The notes under the pieces were generated by a model. That model was not told the origin of the DNA and made no database searches. It saw only the letters and a list, made by a program, of their open reading frames with translations. From Nitzschia sp. DOCU1 (Eukaryota > Bacillariophyta > Bacillariophyceae > Bacillariales > Bacillariaceae): a stretch of DNA of 64,000 nt. Positions within the stretch are counted from its first letter, which is position 1, and the number at the start of each line of letters is the position of its first letter. The translations under genes were made by a program, and so were the position numbers. Below, in pieces: positions 60,512-64,000 of this stretch. Location of the stretch: the NCBI GenBank assembly GCA_951394045.1, contig OX595998.1:1178001-1242000 (forward strand), given 5' to 3'.

Positions 60512-61061
60512 TACAACAACAACATAAGCAGGTTAATAACAGCAGGCAGGAGCTTGATGGCGGTGGCAGCTCAGATGAGCGTTGCAAGTCAATGATAACA
60601 GTTTGGATGCGCCTCGGGGTGGGTCTGATGTGCAACAAGCGATATGCTTCGCCTTCTCAGAACTTTACCTGGTTGCGGCGCTGCGGCTATCAGATAGGGA
60701 CCATGACCTCTCGACCCGGAAGGGCCCAACCCAGAACAGCGTGCGTGTTCTAGCCTCCAAACTTCCTTTTTCTTTGGCAGCACTTTGTGAGATGACGAAG
60801 GAAGAATTCCGATGCAGGACGACAATAGTACAAACTAACTTAGAACATGGTGTAGATTGGTCAAAAGACTTTTGAGGGTCTTTTGAGGAGTTTCCCGGGC
60901 ATATCATAGAATCAAACCATAGTAGAATTTGTACGGAATCCACTACTGTTAAGCAGAAATCAGGCATGTGTGGTGAGAAAGAGTGCCAATAGATACAAGC
61001 ACGGCAGCAGTTCATCCCATAGCTAGTAGAATAGTAGCAAGTAGAACGTTCAACTACCGGT
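60512..61061. other. Intergenic before the macrosatellite
   Basis: 550 bp with no recognised gene. It ends in CTACCGGTATG directly at the first 1,201-bp unit. Confidence 0.5.
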
Positions 61062-64000
61062 ATGTAAGGCCCAAAATTCCACCCATGTGGTATTTTTTGT
61101 ACCAAAATTCCATTTCCTCGTATGTAGAAATACCGATACCGTCATTGGAGTTTGTGGATTTCTCATGGTGTTGACATGGCAAATCCACTGGGGAGTGGAC
61201 AGGAATCGTGGAGTTTAGGGGCCAAAAATTCCACAATACGATCCGCAATACCAAATTCCGCTCTCGCACGTGTGTTTGAGAATGACAAACGCAACAACAA
61301 ACTATGACAACACCAATGCATCTTGCTCATGTGCCAATCCGGACTGCAAACCTGGGGCACTTGCACAGCAAATCAAATGCACCCATCGGCATGATTTGAT
61401 TGTACGCCTTGCAAATCAACAGGTTTTAGATTTGCACCAAACGAGTTGCTGGAAGGCGCCCCCACCCCAATCGAGTACTTCGGGCTGAACGATTGCAGCA
61501 ACAATCAACCTGCTGCTGCTGGGAGAAACGATTATGACGATGATTCATCTGGCGATGACAATGGTCCTACAAATGGAGTTGACCCCCAAACTACAGATGG
61601 ATCAAGAACAAATTGCCAACAATGGGCAGTTAGCTTTAAAGAAGTAAGGAGCATGAATGCCTTGGCCAGTACGACAGCGGTGCCAATGATTTGTTGTGAT
61701 CCAAAGAAAAATCACAGACAAGGAAGACCAGGCAAGAAGAAAAGTGCAATATTTGATTGGAGACTGCGAAGCCCTATGGACAAGACCATGGCCCAATGTG
61801 GCTCTAAGGGGGATACTGCTGTTGCTGCCATGCAATAAGAAAGATGACAGATGGTCGGCAGCAGGAAAGAAAAAGGAATTGTAGAGTTTGCAAACTAAGA
61901 GTAGAATTTAACATCCTACTACTAGGTACTAAAATTTAGAGTTAAAGCAGCGCTAGCAGCAGATGAGACATGATGGAATAGATGAGTTCTTCTTTCCTTG
62001 TTGCCAGCTATCAGTAGCAAGCATGTACACCAAATTAGAGTGAACAGTACGATACCTGTCAGAAATAGCTACTGTAGCTACCTAGCTAGAGAATGGTATG
62101 GTGTTGGCTATCCAGTTGATCAACACGCAATTTTGCGCCGACTCCTTGCCTTTGAGTGGTGGCAACGCCGTTCGACTGATGCGAACCCTTCCGACATAGA
62201 CGATCATTTGTTACACGGGATTGTGTGTGGAATTTTGTGTGGAGTATTTTGAGTCTATTTTCATGTAAGGCCCAAAATTCCACCCATGTGGTATTTTTTG
62301 TACCAAAATTCCATTTCCTCGTATGTAGAAATACCGATACCGTCATTGGAGTTTGTGGATTTCTCATGGTGTTGACATGGCAAATCCACTGGGGAGTGGA
62401 CAGGAATCGTGGAGTTTAGGGGCCAAAAATTCCACAATACGATCCGCAATACCAAATTCCGCTCTCGCACGTGTGTTTGAGAATGACAAACGCAACAACA
62501 AACTATGACAACACCAATGCATCTTGCTCATGTGCCAATCCGGACTGCAAACCTGGGGCACTTGCACAGCAAATCAAATGCACCCATCGGCATGATTTGA
62601 TTGTACGCCTTGCAAATCAACAGGTTTTAGATTTGCACCAAACGAGTTGCTGGAAGGCGCCCCCACCCCAATCGAGTACTTCGGGCTGAACGATTGCAGC
62701 AACAATCAACCTGCTGCTGCTGGGAGAAACGATTATGACGATGATTCATCTGGCGATGACAATGGTCCTACAAATGGAGTTGACCCCCAAACTACAGATG
62801 GATCAAGAACAAATTGCCAACAATGGGCAGTTAGCTTTAAAGAAGTAAGGAGCATGAATGCCTTGGCCAGTACGACAGCGGTGCCAATGATTTGTTGTGA
62901 TCCAAAGAAAAATCACAGACAAGGAAGACCAGGCAAGAAGAAAAGTGCAATATTTGATTGGAGACTGCGAAGCCCTATGGACAAGACCATGGCCCAATGT
63001 GGCTCTAAGGGGGATACTGCTGTTGCTGCCATGCAATAAGAAAGATGACAGATGGTCGGCAGCAGGAAAGAAAAAGGAATTGTAGAGTTTGCAAACTAAG
63101 AGTAGAATTTAACATCCTACTACTAGGTACTAAAATTTAGAGTTAAAGCAGCGCTAGCAGCAGATGAGACATGATGGAATAGATGAGTTCTTCTTTCCTT
63201 GTTGCCAGCTATCAGTAGCAAGCATGTACACCAAATTAGAGTGAACAGTACGATACCTGTCAGAAATAGCTACTGTAGCTACCTAGCTAGAGAATGGTAT
63301 GGTGTCGGCTATCCAGTTGATCAACACGCAATTTTGCGCCGACTCCTTGCCTTTGAGTGGTGGCAACGCCGTTCGACTGATGCGAACCCTTCCGACATAG
63401 ACGATCGTTTGTTACACGGGATTGTGTGTGGAATTTTGTGTGGAGTATTTTGAGTCTATTTTCATGTAAGGCCCAAAATTCCACCCATGTGGTATTTTTT
63501 GTACCAAAATTCCATTTCCTCGTATGTAGAAATACCGATACCGTCATTGGAGTTTGTGGATTTCTCATGGTGTTGACATGGCAAATCCACTGGGGAGTGG
63601 ACAGGAATCGTGGAGTTTAGGGGCCAAAAATTCCACAATACGATCCGCAATACCAAATTCCGCTCTCGCACGTGTGTTTGAGAATGACAAACGCAACAAC
63701 AAACTATGACAACACCAATGCATCTTGCTCATGTGCCAATCCGGACTGCAAACCTGGGGCACTTGCACAGCAAATCAAATGCACCCATCGGCATGATTTG
63801 ATTGTACGCCTTGCAAATCAACAGGTTTTAGATTTGCACCAAACGAGTTGCTGGAAGGCGCCCCCACCCCAATCGAGTACTTCGGGCTGAACGATTGCAG
63901 CAACAATCAACCTGCTGCTGCTGGGAGAAACGATTATGACGATGATTCATCTGGCGATGACAATGGTCCTACAAATGGAGTTGACCCCCAAACTACAGAT
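61062..64000. repeat. Tandem macrosatellite, 1,201-bp unit, at least 2.4 copies
   Basis: The sequence ATGTAAGGCCCAAAATTCC recurs with its G at 61064, 62265 and 63466, a period of exactly 1,201 bp, and the third copy continues to the window end. Units 1 and 2 differ at only two places I can find (near 62102/63303 and 62207/63408). Each unit has several 60-130-codon frames on both strands; one plus-strand frame has a CSCANPDC and CTHRHD cysteine/histidine stretch, another a PNELLEGAPTPIEYFGL stretch in a different phase. This may be a decayed or frameshifted coding element. Each unit begins and has internally (about 150 bp later) similar ATTCCAC words. The right end is outside the window. Confidence 0.93.

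Noticed and set aside
61446..61838. 130-codon frame in each 1,201-bp unit as a gene
   Set aside because: No ATG start, competing frames in the same unit, no recognised domain; treated as part of the repeat.
1..64000. tRNA and rRNA genes
   Set aside because: No stretch was found by eye with convincing T-loop and anticodon-arm pairing; GGTTCGAA-like words at about 35993 lie inside an intron without a cloverleaf. A covariance-model scan would be decisive.

Overview
The window looks like nuclear DNA of a diatom, probably a pennate one. Coding genes are interrupted by a few short GT-AG introns (mostly about 80-200 bp). Several predicted proteins begin with a signal peptide followed by an F-containing 'ASAF-like' cleavage motif, which is the bipartite plastid signal of secondary red plastids. 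Two of these carry an additional twin-arginine lumen signal. Diatom hallmarks also appear: HSF-type regulators, Q-rich RCRHC zinc proteins and LRR proteins with a CxCCxxCC tail. There are no operons and no prokaryotic signals.

Layout. 1-4.25 kb is gene-poor and repetitive: five 127-bp tandem units, the fifth split by a 622-bp solo LTR with a 5-bp target duplication, then 2.5 copies of a 369-bp unit. 4.5-21.4 kb is gene-dense: TRM61-like tRNA methyltransferase, plastid formate/nitrite transporter, PLAC8 protein, lumenal cyclophilin, secreted LRR protein, a protein with six copies of an unnamed motif, plastid S51 peptidase, a STELLO/GT92-like glycosyltransferase, and two inverted identical copies of a B12D/MLRQ-like mitochondrial protein. 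21.8-34.5 kb holds a hypothetical protein, the first member of a 'GDNP' family, a membrane protein, an MGMT-like protein, a mitochondrial ECHDC3-like protein, a plastid DUF1995 protein, a double-domain HSF and a plastid-targeted unknown. 35.7-47.9 kb holds the RCRHC zinc protein, a lectin/PhoD-like ectoenzyme, a 1,335-residue membrane protein of unknown function, an empty 2.4-kb stretch, and a lumenal FKBP. 48-60.5 kb holds a 1,909-residue intronless repeat protein, two more GDNP proteins, a DUF676 lipase and an archaemetzincin with an in-frame stop. From 61.06 kb to the edge is an array of 1,201-bp units that are nearly identical.

The genes do not form one pathway. A plastid theme recurs (nitrite import, two lumenal isomerases, DUF1995, S51 peptidase). 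The signals that look least described are the three-member GDNP domain family, the coding-region-only identical inverted duplicates, the six-fold D-x-L-D-x-V-F motif protein, the modular 1,909-residue protein, and the tandem HSF domains. Exon boundaries were read by eye from splice consensus and reading frame; family names come from recognised motifs, not from searches.
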